Of a DNA stretch of 64,000 bases, positions 1 through 10,259 are shown piece after piece. Numbering within the stretch: the first letter of the stretch is position 1; each line of letters begins with the position of its first letter. This stretch comes from Incurvaria masculella (Eukaryota > Arthropoda > Insecta > Lepidoptera > Incurvariidae), in contig OX335658.1 in assembly GCA_946894095.1 (NCBI GenBank), forward strand, positions 13,755,001 through 13,819,000, read 5' to 3'. The notes under the pieces were generated by a model that was given only the letters and a program-made list of their open reading frames with translations, was not told the DNA's origin and ran no database searches. The position numbers were made by a program, and so were the translations under genes.

Positions 1-440
1 TTAATTGTTAAAGTTGAATATTTTGATGTTTTTGGAATTTCTTATTCCAAATTACATTTAAACATATAAGTTGCATCCCTTTTTTTAAAGTATTCAGAAA
101 ACCCTTTAGTTTGATACCCCACTCGATAGGTTTCTAGAAAAAAAATATTTGAAAATTCATAATTTGGCGCCAAAAATCAGCCATGATTTTTTTTTATGAT
201 TTTGATATACCCAGTGTCACTCTCACAATTAAGACGAATCTAACGACACCTCTCAAGCTAAAATCCATCAAGCCGTTTAGGCTGCAGGGGGCGACAAAGA
301 AATATACATACATACATACACTCGAAAAACCTTCTTTCGCAGTCGGGTAAAAATAAATAAGAAGAACTTCAGATATCTATCATTATATATTTCAAATATA
401 GCTGTCCATCAATGTATCTTTCATCTTTATGAAATAAAAA

Positions 441-764
441 AAACCGGCCAAGTGCGAGTCGGTCTCGCACATGAAGGGTTCCGTACCATCGTACGAGATA
501 CAACACAAAACAATCATGTTTTTTGCATGGGGACCCCCATTAGTTTTAATATTTTTTTTATTTTACCATTTTTTGTTATAGCTGCAAAATTAATACACAC
601 TCAGTGATAATTTCAGCTGTCTTCCTATTATGGTTCATGAGATACAGCCCTGTGACAAACGGACCGACGGACGGACGGACGAACGGGCGGACGGATGGTT
701 GGCAGGACGGACGGACAGCGGAGCCTTAGTAATAGGGTTTTTACCCTTTGGGTACGGATCCTTA
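441..764 (+). repeat. Dispersed GGCCAAGTGCGAGTCGG element
   Basis: Begins aaaccggccaagtgcgagtc and ends accctttgggtacgg, with an internal GGAC/GACG microsatellite. Seven copies occur in this window in both orientations. It resembles a very common lepidopteran repeat of unsettled class; I do not assign it to a family. Confidence 0.8.
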
Positions 765-974
765 AAAATGTATTTTGTTAATTAATACTAGTTTCGCTTA
801 TGCCCTTATAGAAGTGAATGTAATCGTCTGTTGTCACGACCTTAAGAGGGTTTATTTTTTATATCTGCCCATACAAAACATTAAAGTTATTTCCTACTCT
901 CTTTTTAAGATATTTAATTTATTCTCTAAGAATATACTCTAACTAATACGTAGCCGTGAGTCAGTCAGTCAGCG

Positions 975-1172
975 TGTTTGTGTCCACTGCTGGACATACG
1001 CCTCTCCAATTTTCCTACAGTCCTCCCGGCCCCCATCGGTACGGAACCACTTCTTTCCCCCGACTCACTTGATGTCGTCGTCCCACCTAGCGGGTGGTCT
1101 TCCCGCACTCCGTTTGCCTGTCCACGGCCGCCAGTGTAGGACACGGTTACTCCAACGGTCGTCGTCTCTTCG
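975..1172 (-). pseudogene. LINE 3' coding fragment
   Basis: On the minus strand one frame reads GRPPARWDDDIK, stop, then KKWFRTDGGREDCRKIGEAY and VQQWTQTR. GRPxxRWxDDI and EAYVQQWT are typical of the C terminus of insect non-LTR (RTE-like) polyproteins. In-frame stops and the missing remainder make it a dead fragment. Confidence 0.7.
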
Positions 1173-3392
1173 GCTGTATGTGTACTGAATGTTTTTAAAG
1201 GAGAATGGCAAAACCCGTTTCCAATGTTCAAAAACTTGTTGTATATCTTTAGATTACCCAAAAATAGCCGAGGAAAGAATCTACCCATATATATTCACTA
1301 AATGTACGAGCTCAAAAAATTCAGTATTAAGCGAATTCATAAGCGAACTCACTTGCCGCGCCGGATCCGTTCTTGCATGTAAAAGTGACTAGGCCGCAGC
1401 CCCCATACAAACGAGTTTCTGTTGCTACTTCTGTCCTTCCATGCTCTCTGTGAGGTCCTGGCGTACGCCATATGCCGCGATTTTAAGAAACCACACAATA
1501 CTATGAATTAGTCGAACCCAGAGTGAGCCCGTCTTTGAGGCAATTGGGGTTCAAACACCTTTACAGGTGCTACCCACCTACGGAAGAAACATTATTGACA
1601 AATTATTAGTGTCCAATAGATGATTTTAGTGAGATTTAATTATTAAAACCTATAATTGATTGATCTATTTATGGATCTCGAGAAATACCTATGTGTTTAA
1701 ATATTTTATAACCTCAAAAGTTGAGTTTTGGTGAGCTGTAGAGGCTTCTTCCCGAGAATTAGTTCGACAAAAGTTATGGCATTCGAAAATGGATACCAAA
1801 AACTATATAATTAACCTAAAACTATGGAGAAGCAATTAAAAAAATTTGGAAACCGCGGTCCATAGTGATCTTGCCATTCTCCTTTAATCAAAGTTTTTTA
1901 TTGACGGATATATTAAATGCATGTGAAAATGTTTTAATTATAACGTATGGAAAATCAATCTGCATCTAACTTAGTTATTCAAGAGTAAAACTAATTTACA
2001 AAAACGTAGGAGATCTACTAGAATTTAATAATATATTAACGAAAAAAATTATTAAATACGTTTTGATGTATAAAATAGGTTTCTCCTGGGGGTAGCTGCG
2101 CCACATCTTTGTAGGTTATAAGCGCTTCAATTTTAACATGTAGGCTCACGTTACACGTTATGTTATTATCCTCTATAATATGACCGCCGCCGTCTCCGGA
2201 CGTCGTCGTCCCTGTCGTCACTGAGGCAGGAATACGTTAAAACTCACTGAACTGTATCACTGGATAAGGTTTATTACTAAATGGTAAGTTAGGTAGCGTT
2301 AGATCATGAAAAAATACGATTTTATGTTGTCGAGAAAAATCAAAGGATTGTTCGGATTGTTTAAGGTGCTGGTACTAGCCAAACCCCAAATTTGACGATG
2401 CACCGCGAATTTAATAACTACATCGAATGACTATAAATTGCATTATTACAGTAGATAATTCCTCTTCTAGCGATCAATTTACTTTCGATGAATTGCTTCA
2501 ATTTTTCATTAAAAAATGGTTTGAAGGTGTCCTTGTCTGAATTTTTTTACTAAAGGTAGCACTCTAAATGAAAATGGATTCATTAGTGTATGCATAAATG
2601 TAATTTTTACTTGTATCCACCTATCAAAGTTCTGATTCAAAAGTTTTTTTACATATATCCAATCCAGAAAACACTAACGAGAAAGTGTGACAGAAAATAG
2701 ATCAGTTTTCAAAATTAACATTTGTTTTTGTTTCGTGATGTATTTGGCCAACTCTAACAACTTTCAGTTCAGCCTATTAAATTATTTTCTTTCTAAACGT
2801 ATTGTACAAACGAAATAATGTTTTTTGTTATACTATTAAACTATAGGAGAGAGGACAGGACCCAACTCAGCTGAACCGAGGAATTCAAAGCGTTCGCCTC
2901 ACCCTAAAATAGTTTCTGGCGGCTTTGAAATGCCTGAACGCGCTAAAGGCCGTATTTGTTTCAAAATGTTTTCAGGGTGTGAATTTATCTGCGCAATTTG
3001 AAAGCCGCTATTTAGGGGCAGATGTGATTCATGAAATGGGGTAACGAAGTTGAATTAAGAGAGTCGTTTCCCTATCAATTCCCCATACTACGTGTGATAA
3101 CTTTTTCCATAATATATGGCTAATAAACTATGTTTTTGAAATTTTGGATTCAAAAATATATTGTATAAATATATGTCAGTACATTTGATTTTTTTTTTAA
3201 AATACCTTTCAGATTGGATAAATATTGGCTAATGAACATAGAAAAAAAATTCCTTTTTTACGTTAAATTTGGTTTTTTTTACTAAGACATACCGAAAAAT
3301 TACCAAAAAATCAAAACATAGGGACATCTAATGAAGTGATTTTTTTTTTGCAAAGGATGCATGTCTTAAAATTTAAAAAAAAATCCTGTGAC
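1173..3392. other. AT-rich intergenic sequence, nothing recognised
   Basis: No coding exon, RNA gene or repeat could be supported. A 61-codon minus-strand ORF at 2036-2221 matches nothing I recognise. Confidence 0.4.
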
Positions 3393-3857
3393 TCCGGCGG
3401 GACTAACTCATTGGCGGGCACGGTACAAAACCGTGCTATGGAGCTCTGGGACCTTGTCTGTTTCAATGAAAAAGACAGACTCCGTGATGACGAGGATGCA
3501 ACATATCCACAAGGCAGACAATGCGCATAGTGATTGATTTGGTAAGATTTATAAAAAAATAATATTACAATACTACTTATAGAAGTAAATCACGACTGCG
3601 GTGGTCCAAAAAAAAACAAAAACCAAATTGATTGTAAATCTTCATGATACAAGAATCACTTTTTTGGTGTCTAAAACGCGCGAAATATTCGAACTTTCGT
3701 ACCTTATAACTTAGAAACCAAACACAATTTTACAATGCCAATGGTCATCAGACATCTAGTTCGATCAAATAAAGCTCTTTTGAGTATAATTTTGGATCTT
3801 TGACAAGAAATATGCGCATGTTCTTCTTTTGTATGGGAAGTTGAGCGGGAAGGCCCA
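3393..3857 (+). repeat. Degenerate copy of the GGTGGCCCAACCCG MITE family
   Basis: Shares gcgggactaactcatt, gggcacggtacaaaacc and tagttcgatcaaataaagct with the better copies at 54092 and 57507, but its left terminus is lost. Confidence 0.7.
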
Positions 3858-4090
3858 GGTTAAAGGGCCTTAATTACTAAAGTACTAATTATCTTGTACT
3901 GGTATTGATTGCAAGCTGCTAAGAAACGCCCTTAATATGTGACGATTAAGCTAATCAGCAGCAGGTGAAAAAGGACCATTTTTTATTTTATGAATGAATG
4001 AAGACTGAAGGCAACGGAAAGTAATAGTTTTATCGGTCTTCACGAGGGTACATTGATCTTTGATTGAAGACTTCGTGAATGTTGGTTGTT

Positions 4091-4472
4091 AGGGTTCCGT
4101 ACCCAAAGGGTAAAAACGGAACCCTATTACTAAGCCTCCGCTGTCCGTCCGTCCTTCTGTCACAGGGCTGTATCTCATGAACCTATAACTATGCTATAAC
4201 AGTATAAGCTATAACAATGGCGGCAAAATAAATACACAATCTCTGAAATTTCAGCTGCCTACCTATCACGGTTCATGAGTTACAGCCCTGTGACAGACGG
4301 ACGGACGGACAGCGGAGGCTTAGTAATAGTAAATTGTTGTTACAAATACGTAAAATTAAAAAATCTTAAAAATTAAAGGGCGTCCCCATACAAATTTTTT
4401 TGTGTTCAATCTTGTACGATGGTACGGAGCCCTTTGTGTGCGAATCCAACTCGCACTTGGCCGGTTTTTTTT
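4091..4472 (-). repeat. Dispersed GGCCAAGTGCGAGTCGG element, reverse copy
   Basis: Starts agggttccgtacccaaaggg and ends tcgcacttggccggtttttt, the reverse orientation of the element at 441. It contains two blocks of the gtccgtccgtcc motif and a partial internal duplication. Confidence 0.8.
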
Positions 4473-4750
4473 CTCTTACAAAAAGACGAAAAATTCTCTG
4501 GCAATCTGCGAAGCTTCAGAAAGGAGGGGTCAGGTAGGCGTTTCCACGTTTTTGTTACGTCGTGAGTTTCGCCGCCCTGGCCTGCTGCGGACGGGCGGTC
4601 AAGATAAGAAATGTAAGTTAGAAGGGTCGAAACAATGGACCTTAATGGGTCTCATGTACAAGCCTCCCAGCCAATAAAGAAGGCTCGTTGTATAAACTAA
4701 ATATGCGCATATATGTATCACGTTGGCCGCATCGTATAGAATGGTTCTAA

Positions 4751-5132
4751 AAAACCGGCCAAGTGCGAGTCGGACTCGCACACGAAGGGTTCCGTACCAT
4801 CGTAAAAAATGTATACAAAAAAATCACGTATTTTGTATAGGGACCCCTTTAATTTTAATTATTTCTTAATCTTACCTATTTGTTGTTATAGCGGCAAAAT
4901 AAATACACACTCTGTGAAAATTTCAGCTGTCTATCTGTTACGGTTACTGAGATACAGCCCTGTGACAGACGGACAGACGGACGGACGGACGGACGGACGG
5001 ACGGACGGACGGACGGACGGACGGACGGAAGGACGGACGGACGGAAGGACGGACGGACGGAAGGACGGACGGACGGATAGCGGAGGCTTAGTAATAGGGT
5101 TCCGTTTTCACCCTTTGGGTACGGAACCCTAA
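4751..5132 (+). repeat. Dispersed GGCCAAGTGCGAGTCGG element with expanded GACG microsatellite
   Basis: Full copy whose internal microsatellite, about 4964-5085, has grown to some 27 tetranucleotide units, with interspersed gaagg variants. Other copies have only three to six units. Confidence 0.85.
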
Positions 5133-5383
5133 TATATTAAACATACAGAAAATGGATAGTAAGGTGTTATATTATGAATATACATCAATTTAAAAATTCC
5201 TTTCCAAAGCCATATTGTGAACCGCTAAAATCTGTTTTCAGCTATAATCAGTTATAATGTTTTGAAAACTTACGGTTTTCCGGTGTGCAATGCCGTGCTT
5301 GGCCGACATGTTTCGCTTCCCACGACGGAAGCATCGTCAGGGCCACTTTGTTGCCCCGGAGTTACGTCTGACAGCCCGGCTCG

Positions 5384-6031
5384 TCAAACGGTAACTGGCG
5401 GGCGTCGGCTGCGAAGATTGTAGGTGTGGGTAGGTTCGGGCTGCCTCGTGGATGCGGGTAGGTTGTCAATTTGCTGCACCATAGACATATAGGGCTCCGT
5501 GCACACATAGCTAACGGTGTCAGCTGGTGCCACTGTGACGTGTGTGCCCTTCGGTCTATGCTGAGCAAGAAGAGGAGTCCAAGACGGCGAGAGTCTGATA
5601 CTGTCGTCCCTGTTGAAGTTTGCATGTCTGGAGATTTCAATGGATTCTCGAACCAAGCGTGGCATATAGTACTTTTCTGCTGCTAGTGTGGTTACTTGGT
5701 CGAATCTAATCCAGTGATTACTCCCGCTCTCGAGGACATGCTCGCATATGGCTGACTTGTAACGTTCATTATTCTTCACCGCCTTGATATGCTCCGTTAC
5801 CCTTGTTTGGATACTCCGCTTGGTTTGCCCGATGTAGCTCTTGCCGCAACTACAAGAAATCTTGTACACACCTGCAGACTGGAGTGGAATCTTGTCCTTG
5901 ACTGACCTCAGCATTGAAGCAATCTTAGGCATGGGTTTGAAAAATGTCTTGATATCAAACTTGCGTAATAGTTTGCCGATCCGGTCCGTTACGCCTTTTA
6001 CATATGGAAGATATGCATTTTGTCGTGTCAC
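5384..6031 (-). pseudogene. Penelope-like GIY-YIG endonuclease domain
   Basis: 215-codon ORF. The core is GVYKISCSCGKSYIGQTKRS followed by RVTEHIKAVKNNERYKSAIC; the Y...YIGQT...R...EH pattern is the GIY-YIG nuclease signature of Penelope-like elements, which nick target DNA for target-primed reverse transcription. The catalytic Tyr and Arg appear intact, but the upstream reverse transcriptase is truncated and in another frame, so the element cannot be autonomous. Confidence 0.85.
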
Positions 6032-6034
6032 ACC

Positions 6035-6361
6035 TTACCTAAGAGGATGCGGGTTCGTCGGCTTCCTGCTCCAGTCCCGTACCGTATAACCATTGTGTTG
6101 CAACGCTCTTCTTACATGTGAAAGTTCTTCTTGCACATGGTCTTGATCACATATTTTATGTGCCCGATTCATTATCGAGCTCACCACGGACCTCAGCTGG
6201 GCAGGATGATGATGGGAGTTGGCATTAAGATATCTGTCTGTATGTGTCGGCTTTCGGTACACAGTGTGACCTAGCGTGCCATCCGGCTTCCGTATAACTA
6301 TTGGAAGCGAAACATGTCGGCCAAGCACGGCATTGCACACCGGAAAACCGTAAGTTTTCAA
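6035..6361 (-). pseudogene. Penelope-like reverse transcriptase, C-terminal remnant
   Basis: Contains GTLGHTVYRKPTHTDRYLNA and NSHHHPAQ, the conserved segment after the palm domain in Penelope-like reverse transcriptases. The first 17 codons come from the inverted flank rather than from the polyprotein. A stop at 6035 and a frame change separate it from the endonuclease ORF. Confidence 0.82.
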
Positions 6362-6433
6362 AACATTATGTACAGCGACGGTGTAAATCTAAGAACATAT
6401 ATAATCAGTTAGTTAGCAAAACTAGAATTCGTT

Positions 6434-6500
6434 AGCCCCGGTAGCCCAGTGGCGCGACGCCTTGCGATTTGATGACCGGCGGTTGGGCTTTTATTGGTAA
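6434..6500 (+). repeat. tRNA-derived SINE head
   Basis: ggtagcccagtggcgcga matches an RNA polymerase III A box; the B-box part is degenerate. Confidence 0.5.
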
Positions 6501-7002
6501 AATGTAATAATTATTCAGAATAAAATTGTGGGCATCTCTAAAGTTTCATAAGATATTTTCGCAAGAATTACGTCTTCAGCTGCATCTAGTTGTCCTTAAA
6601 ATTACCTTAATACATTTTGAAGATCAGCAGAACAATATGCCTGGCCATCATCTGAAACAGAATTCATTCATTTATTATTCATTCTGCTTCAAATAAATGT
6701 CAGGACGAAAAATGCTCTGCTCATTTTGAGACAATTTAGTAAATAGTTTTCGTCTTCAACCTGAAATGATGGGAGAAGACTGCAATGACGTAACAATAAG
6801 ATAGTATCTTTTACTTGTTGACTTTATTGGTGCTATTTAGCGACCGAGTTTGTGTCGTTGGTAGCATACACTAGTGAACAATACGTTCGGCATATAACGC
6901 GGAAATCATTTTAAAAATATTTCTCGAATATAACATTGTTATAAAGATAGCATCAGCTTTTAAAAAGTATAAAAAGAACAGCTAGAGTCACAGGCTTTGA
7001 GC

Positions 7003-7058
7003 GGGTTGTAGCCTAGTGGCGCGGGGACTGGTCTAGCGTACCAGAGGTCTGGGTTTTT
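7003..7058 (+). repeat. tRNA-derived SINE head, truncated
   Basis: Reads gttgtagcctagtggcgcgg then ccagaggtctggg, an A box followed by a partial B box. It is cut off by the poly-T end of the next SINE. Confidence 0.5.
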
Positions 7059-7432
7059 TTTTTATGTGACTGGACATGGATGGCTAATACCACACCTTCT
7101 GTCATGGTATTAGCCCAACACACAACATGGGAACTAGGTGCCATGCCAGGACCTTCCTTATATTGCTCGGCTACATTGAACTGGATGGAAAACGCGGACA
7201 ATTTTCATTGCCGCATCGTTCATCCAATGCGATGGTACCAACCCGGGCGGGATTAACCCTACCACCTAGTAAGTAAGGAAGGGGACAGTTTAACGTGGAA
7301 TCCGAACCACGGCCAGCCTCTCTCAACAGTCGAATGGTCACCCATCCAAGACCAGACCGGACCCAGCGTTGCTTAACTTCGGAGAGCGATCGCCGAAGTG
7401 TCGCGCCGCTGGGCTATTGAGGCTGACAAGTA
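7059..7432 (-). mobile_element. SINE with 5S-rRNA-like head and poly-A tail
   Basis: Read on the minus strand it starts tagcccagcggcgcgacact, then ctccgaagttaagcaacgct and cttggatgggtgacc, which match the internal-promoter half of arthropod 5S rRNA. The body contains catccaatgcgatggtacc and gccatgccaggaccttcc and ends in an A tract at 7059-7068. Body fragments recur at 7493, 8838 and 40120. Confidence 0.75.
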
Positions 7433-7492
7433 CCTCGCCACGACATGCACCAGTTTCTTTTTCTTTCTGAGTTCGATAAGTGCATTTCGTCA

Positions 7493-7640
7493 TGAATGCG
7501 AGCTGCTCCATGGTTCGGAATGCATGTAAAACTGTAGGTCCCCTTTGCCTACTAGGTGGTAGGGTTTAAGGCCGCCCGGGTTGGTACCATCGCATTGGAT
7601 GAAAAGATGAATGAAAAATCGTCCGTGTTTTCTATCCAGT
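7493..7640 (+). repeat. SINE body fragment (same family as 7059)
   Basis: Shares gctccatggttcg, aaactgtaggtcccctt and ttggtaccatcgcattggat with the copy at 40120. Confidence 0.7.
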
Positions 7641-8837
7641 TCAAGTTCTATCAACTCCAAATAAAAATCCGTTTTCTCGACTTCTCTTTTTCTCTTTTCT
7701 CGGCAGCTCATGTAGGTCTATATCCTCTTGTAAAACGAAAAATATTTTAATATTCCAATCGACGTTCCTAGATTAAGATTTTAGTGTCGGACGTTCTATT
7801 AACAAAAAAAATTTTCATGGGAACCATCAGTCGTTTATTCATGTGTTCGATCTAACTAATCTTTTTGATGTATTTGACGTATTTTCCTTTGACTTCCTTT
7901 CATTGCAGTGGGACATCTGGCTCGTCGACCGAAACTCATCAACTTTTTACATTAGTTATGTTCTACGAGTTTTGCTGAAACACACCTTTAAGCATTCATA
8001 AACAATATTCAAAATGTCCAATGAATGACCAAATATTACGAGGCTTCGCGAGTTCATAACCGCTTCGAGTCGAAATTGTTCAAAGGTGGTTGCTATACCT
8101 ATACAACCTTGCCAGGGAAGAAGTAATGTGAAACATTGTGTTTGGTAGATTACTTTAATTTTATTAAATGTGCAATGAATACCGCCAATCTCAAACAACG
8201 GTACAGCCCTAATAAAACTATATCGCAAATTGTGTAGCACCGCTCTTTATAGAAATAGGTAATTTGGCACGAAGCAATAGAATTATCTACTTTGGAAGTG
8301 AAACCTTCAAATATAAAACACTGGAGGAGTCCGTTAGAAGTTTGTAAAGGCTTTGGGGTTGCCAGGGGTGGTCACGTTAGTACAGTTTTGCAGTTTGGGT
8401 CGCACCTGATGCTCGGTTAACTTAAGGCAGGAAAAGAGGCTGAAATATATTTTAAGGTATGTAATAAACGTTGGCGCATGCGTTTCATGAATGTTTTAAC
8501 GTCGGAATTCTTTAGACAACCGAAACTGCACTGGCCAGGTTGTACTTTGGGTGAAACAGCTATAAAAAAAAAACCATAAAAAAAATTGTTTAAAATGTCA
8601 CATGCCAATAGAAGCAGGGTGAGCTCGCTTCTATTACCAAGTACTTTATTAGAAATAACAAATTTAACTTGATTGTTTTTTGCGGTTAAACTTAGTTAGT
8701 TTATTCGTAAAAAATACTTGACAATAAAATAAAATATGCCTAGAAATTTGTATTCATTTATTTGATGCACAACCTTTTAAATATAATGCAGGGCATTTTA
8801 ACATTCTCAAAAGTGGAAGAGAAGAGAATTGTAACAT
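7641..8837. other. Intergenic sequence, nothing recognised
   Basis: No exon or repeat could be supported here. Confidence 0.4.
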
Positions 8838-8958
8838 GGAAATGGATGAAAAACACGGACCATTATTCATTGCAGTTTCGGCCATCTTTTCATCCAATGC
8901 GATGGTACCAACTAGGGCTGGCTTAACCCTACATCCTAGTATGGGAAGGGGACCTAAA
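8838..8958 (-). repeat. SINE body fragment, reverse
   Basis: Shares catccaatgcgatggtacca and gggaaggggacct with the 7059 family. Confidence 0.65.
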
Positions 8959-9027
8959 GTTTCAAATGAATCGCAATCTTGACGCAATGCACATATCCAA
9001 ATCAGAAAGAGAAATAGATTGTTACAT

Positions 9028-9093
9028 TAATGGTGCGGGGATTTGAACCTCTGGCAAGCAAGGAAAATCGCCCCGCACCTGAGCTACGGACCG
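9028..9093 (-). repeat. tRNA-like sequence, probably a SINE head
   Basis: On the minus strand gtagctcaggtgcgg is an A box and ggttcaaatcc a perfect B box, about 40 bp apart. The ends do not form an acceptor stem, so this is not scored as a functional tRNA. Confidence 0.55.
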
Positions 9094-9794
9094 TTAAATT
9101 TTAGATTTCAATAATTTTCATTCCTGCCTTAAGCAAAAACCCATTATGCAAAACTTTCAGCTAAAGTTTTGAGTGCTGTTGTCCCGTTATAATAAAATGA
9201 GGTGAAAGCAAAATACAATTTTGCTCGCGAACTAAGCTAAAGTGCAAAATGTGTTATGAACAAATCTCCTCTCGGAAACTGACTGAAAGGCACACACACA
9301 GTCGGCTTTTGTTTTATTTATGCTAAAATTCCCCAAAAATACGAAATTATCAAATATAACTCTAGGTGCGAGCACATTAATCTCCTATGTAAGTATTTAA
9401 TATTATTTCTGGATTTACATTTCATTTTTCGTAGGGATTTATATTTATATGATTATTATAAGGGCCTTTCTTAGCAACTTGCAATCAATACCAGTACAAG
9501 ATATTCAGCACTTTACTAATAAAACCCCTTTAAGTGTAGATTAATATAAATCAGCACTTGGTAAAAACCAGGTTTATAATCTTAAAACCGGTATTTATAA
9601 TGTAATCTGACAATCAAAGTTTGTAAATAATTGTCGTCGGCACATAAAATATAATTCAATTAAAATATTGGTGATAGTTCTTTTTCATCTAAGGGTGATA
9701 GCCAGAGAAAAAAATAAAGTCACATTCCTGATTGTTTGCAATTGGTATATTTTGTTTAAAGTATTTTACTCTTAAGAATTACAATAGATAACAT
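9094..9794. other. 3' flank and probable 3' UTR of the PC1/3-like gene
   Basis: AT-rich. The only canonical poly-A signal I see on the minus strand is AATAAA at 9313-9318, beyond a repeat at 9455-9540 that also occurs inverted near 3861-3960. The true cleavage site is not determined. Confidence 0.3.
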
Positions 9795-10259
9795 TTACTG
9801 AACTTTGTCAGAAAACTTGGCCATTCTGTGATGCACTCTGAGCAACGCCTTCTCAAAATCATTCAAAAGAGGATAAACGCTAGCTTCCTCGGAATTTAAA
9901 ACCACTTCTTTCACATTATCTGGTGTTACTTCATCTACAACATTGTCAATTTGGTTATTTAGAATATTTTGAATGTTTTTATTGTCAGGTTCAATTTCCG
10001 TTAAAGTGTTCATGTTGAGTGGTATATTGCTCATTAGGTCTGTTATTTCTGATCCAAAATTATAGTTGGTTTGATGATGGCTTCCGTAGAGATTATTTTG
10101 ATCTTGATAAACATCGTGTTGCCGTTGCATGCTAGCTATATTGTGGTGGTATTGATCGTTATATATCCTTGGGCCGTTTTTCATATGGTCTGGCATCTGT
10201 ACAGTCCCATGAAGAACCAGGGTAAAAGCTCCAACATAACCAGCATTGCCTTTGCTGAC
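9795..10259 (-). CDS. PC1/3-like terminal exon: end of P domain and C-terminal tail
   Basis: 154 codons plus TAA, phase 0, acceptor aatttgtccacag. Opens [19 protein letters not shown], the last P-domain strand, then [15 protein letters not shown]. The remaining roughly 130 residues are rich in Asn, Gln, His, Asp and Glu, with no Cys-rich repeat and no membrane segment, as expected for a soluble granule enzyme rather than furin. It ends [18 protein letters not shown], a plausible amphipathic helix like the granule-sorting helix at the PC1/3 C terminus (inference). Confidence 0.93.
   Translation of the reverse strand, partial: VSKGNAGYVGAFTLVLHGTVQMPDHMKNGPRIYNDQYHHNIASMQRQHDVYQDQNNLYGSHHQTNYNFGSEITDLMSNIPLNMNTLTEIEPDNKNIQNILNNQIDNVVDEVTPDNVKEVVLNSEEASVYPLLNDFEKALLRVHHRMAKFSDKVQ

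Larger units (their letters stand above)
5254..6369 (-). mobile_element. Penelope-like retroelement fragment bounded by a 67-bp inverted repeat
   Basis: The interior encodes the end of a Penelope-type reverse transcriptase and a GIY-YIG endonuclease on the minus strand. Positions 5254-5320 and 6303-6369 are a perfect inverted repeat (ataatgttttgaaaacttac onward). Penelope-like elements often carry inverted or direct flanking copies of their own ends; here the 5' part of the polyprotein is missing. Confidence 0.85.

Noticed and set aside
2036..2221. 61-codon minus-strand ORF as a gene
   Set aside because: No recognisable domain, no supporting splice context, and composition like the surrounding AT-rich sequence.
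9028..9093. Functional tRNA gene
   Set aside because: A and B boxes are good but the 5' and 3' ends cannot form an acceptor stem; more likely a SINE head.
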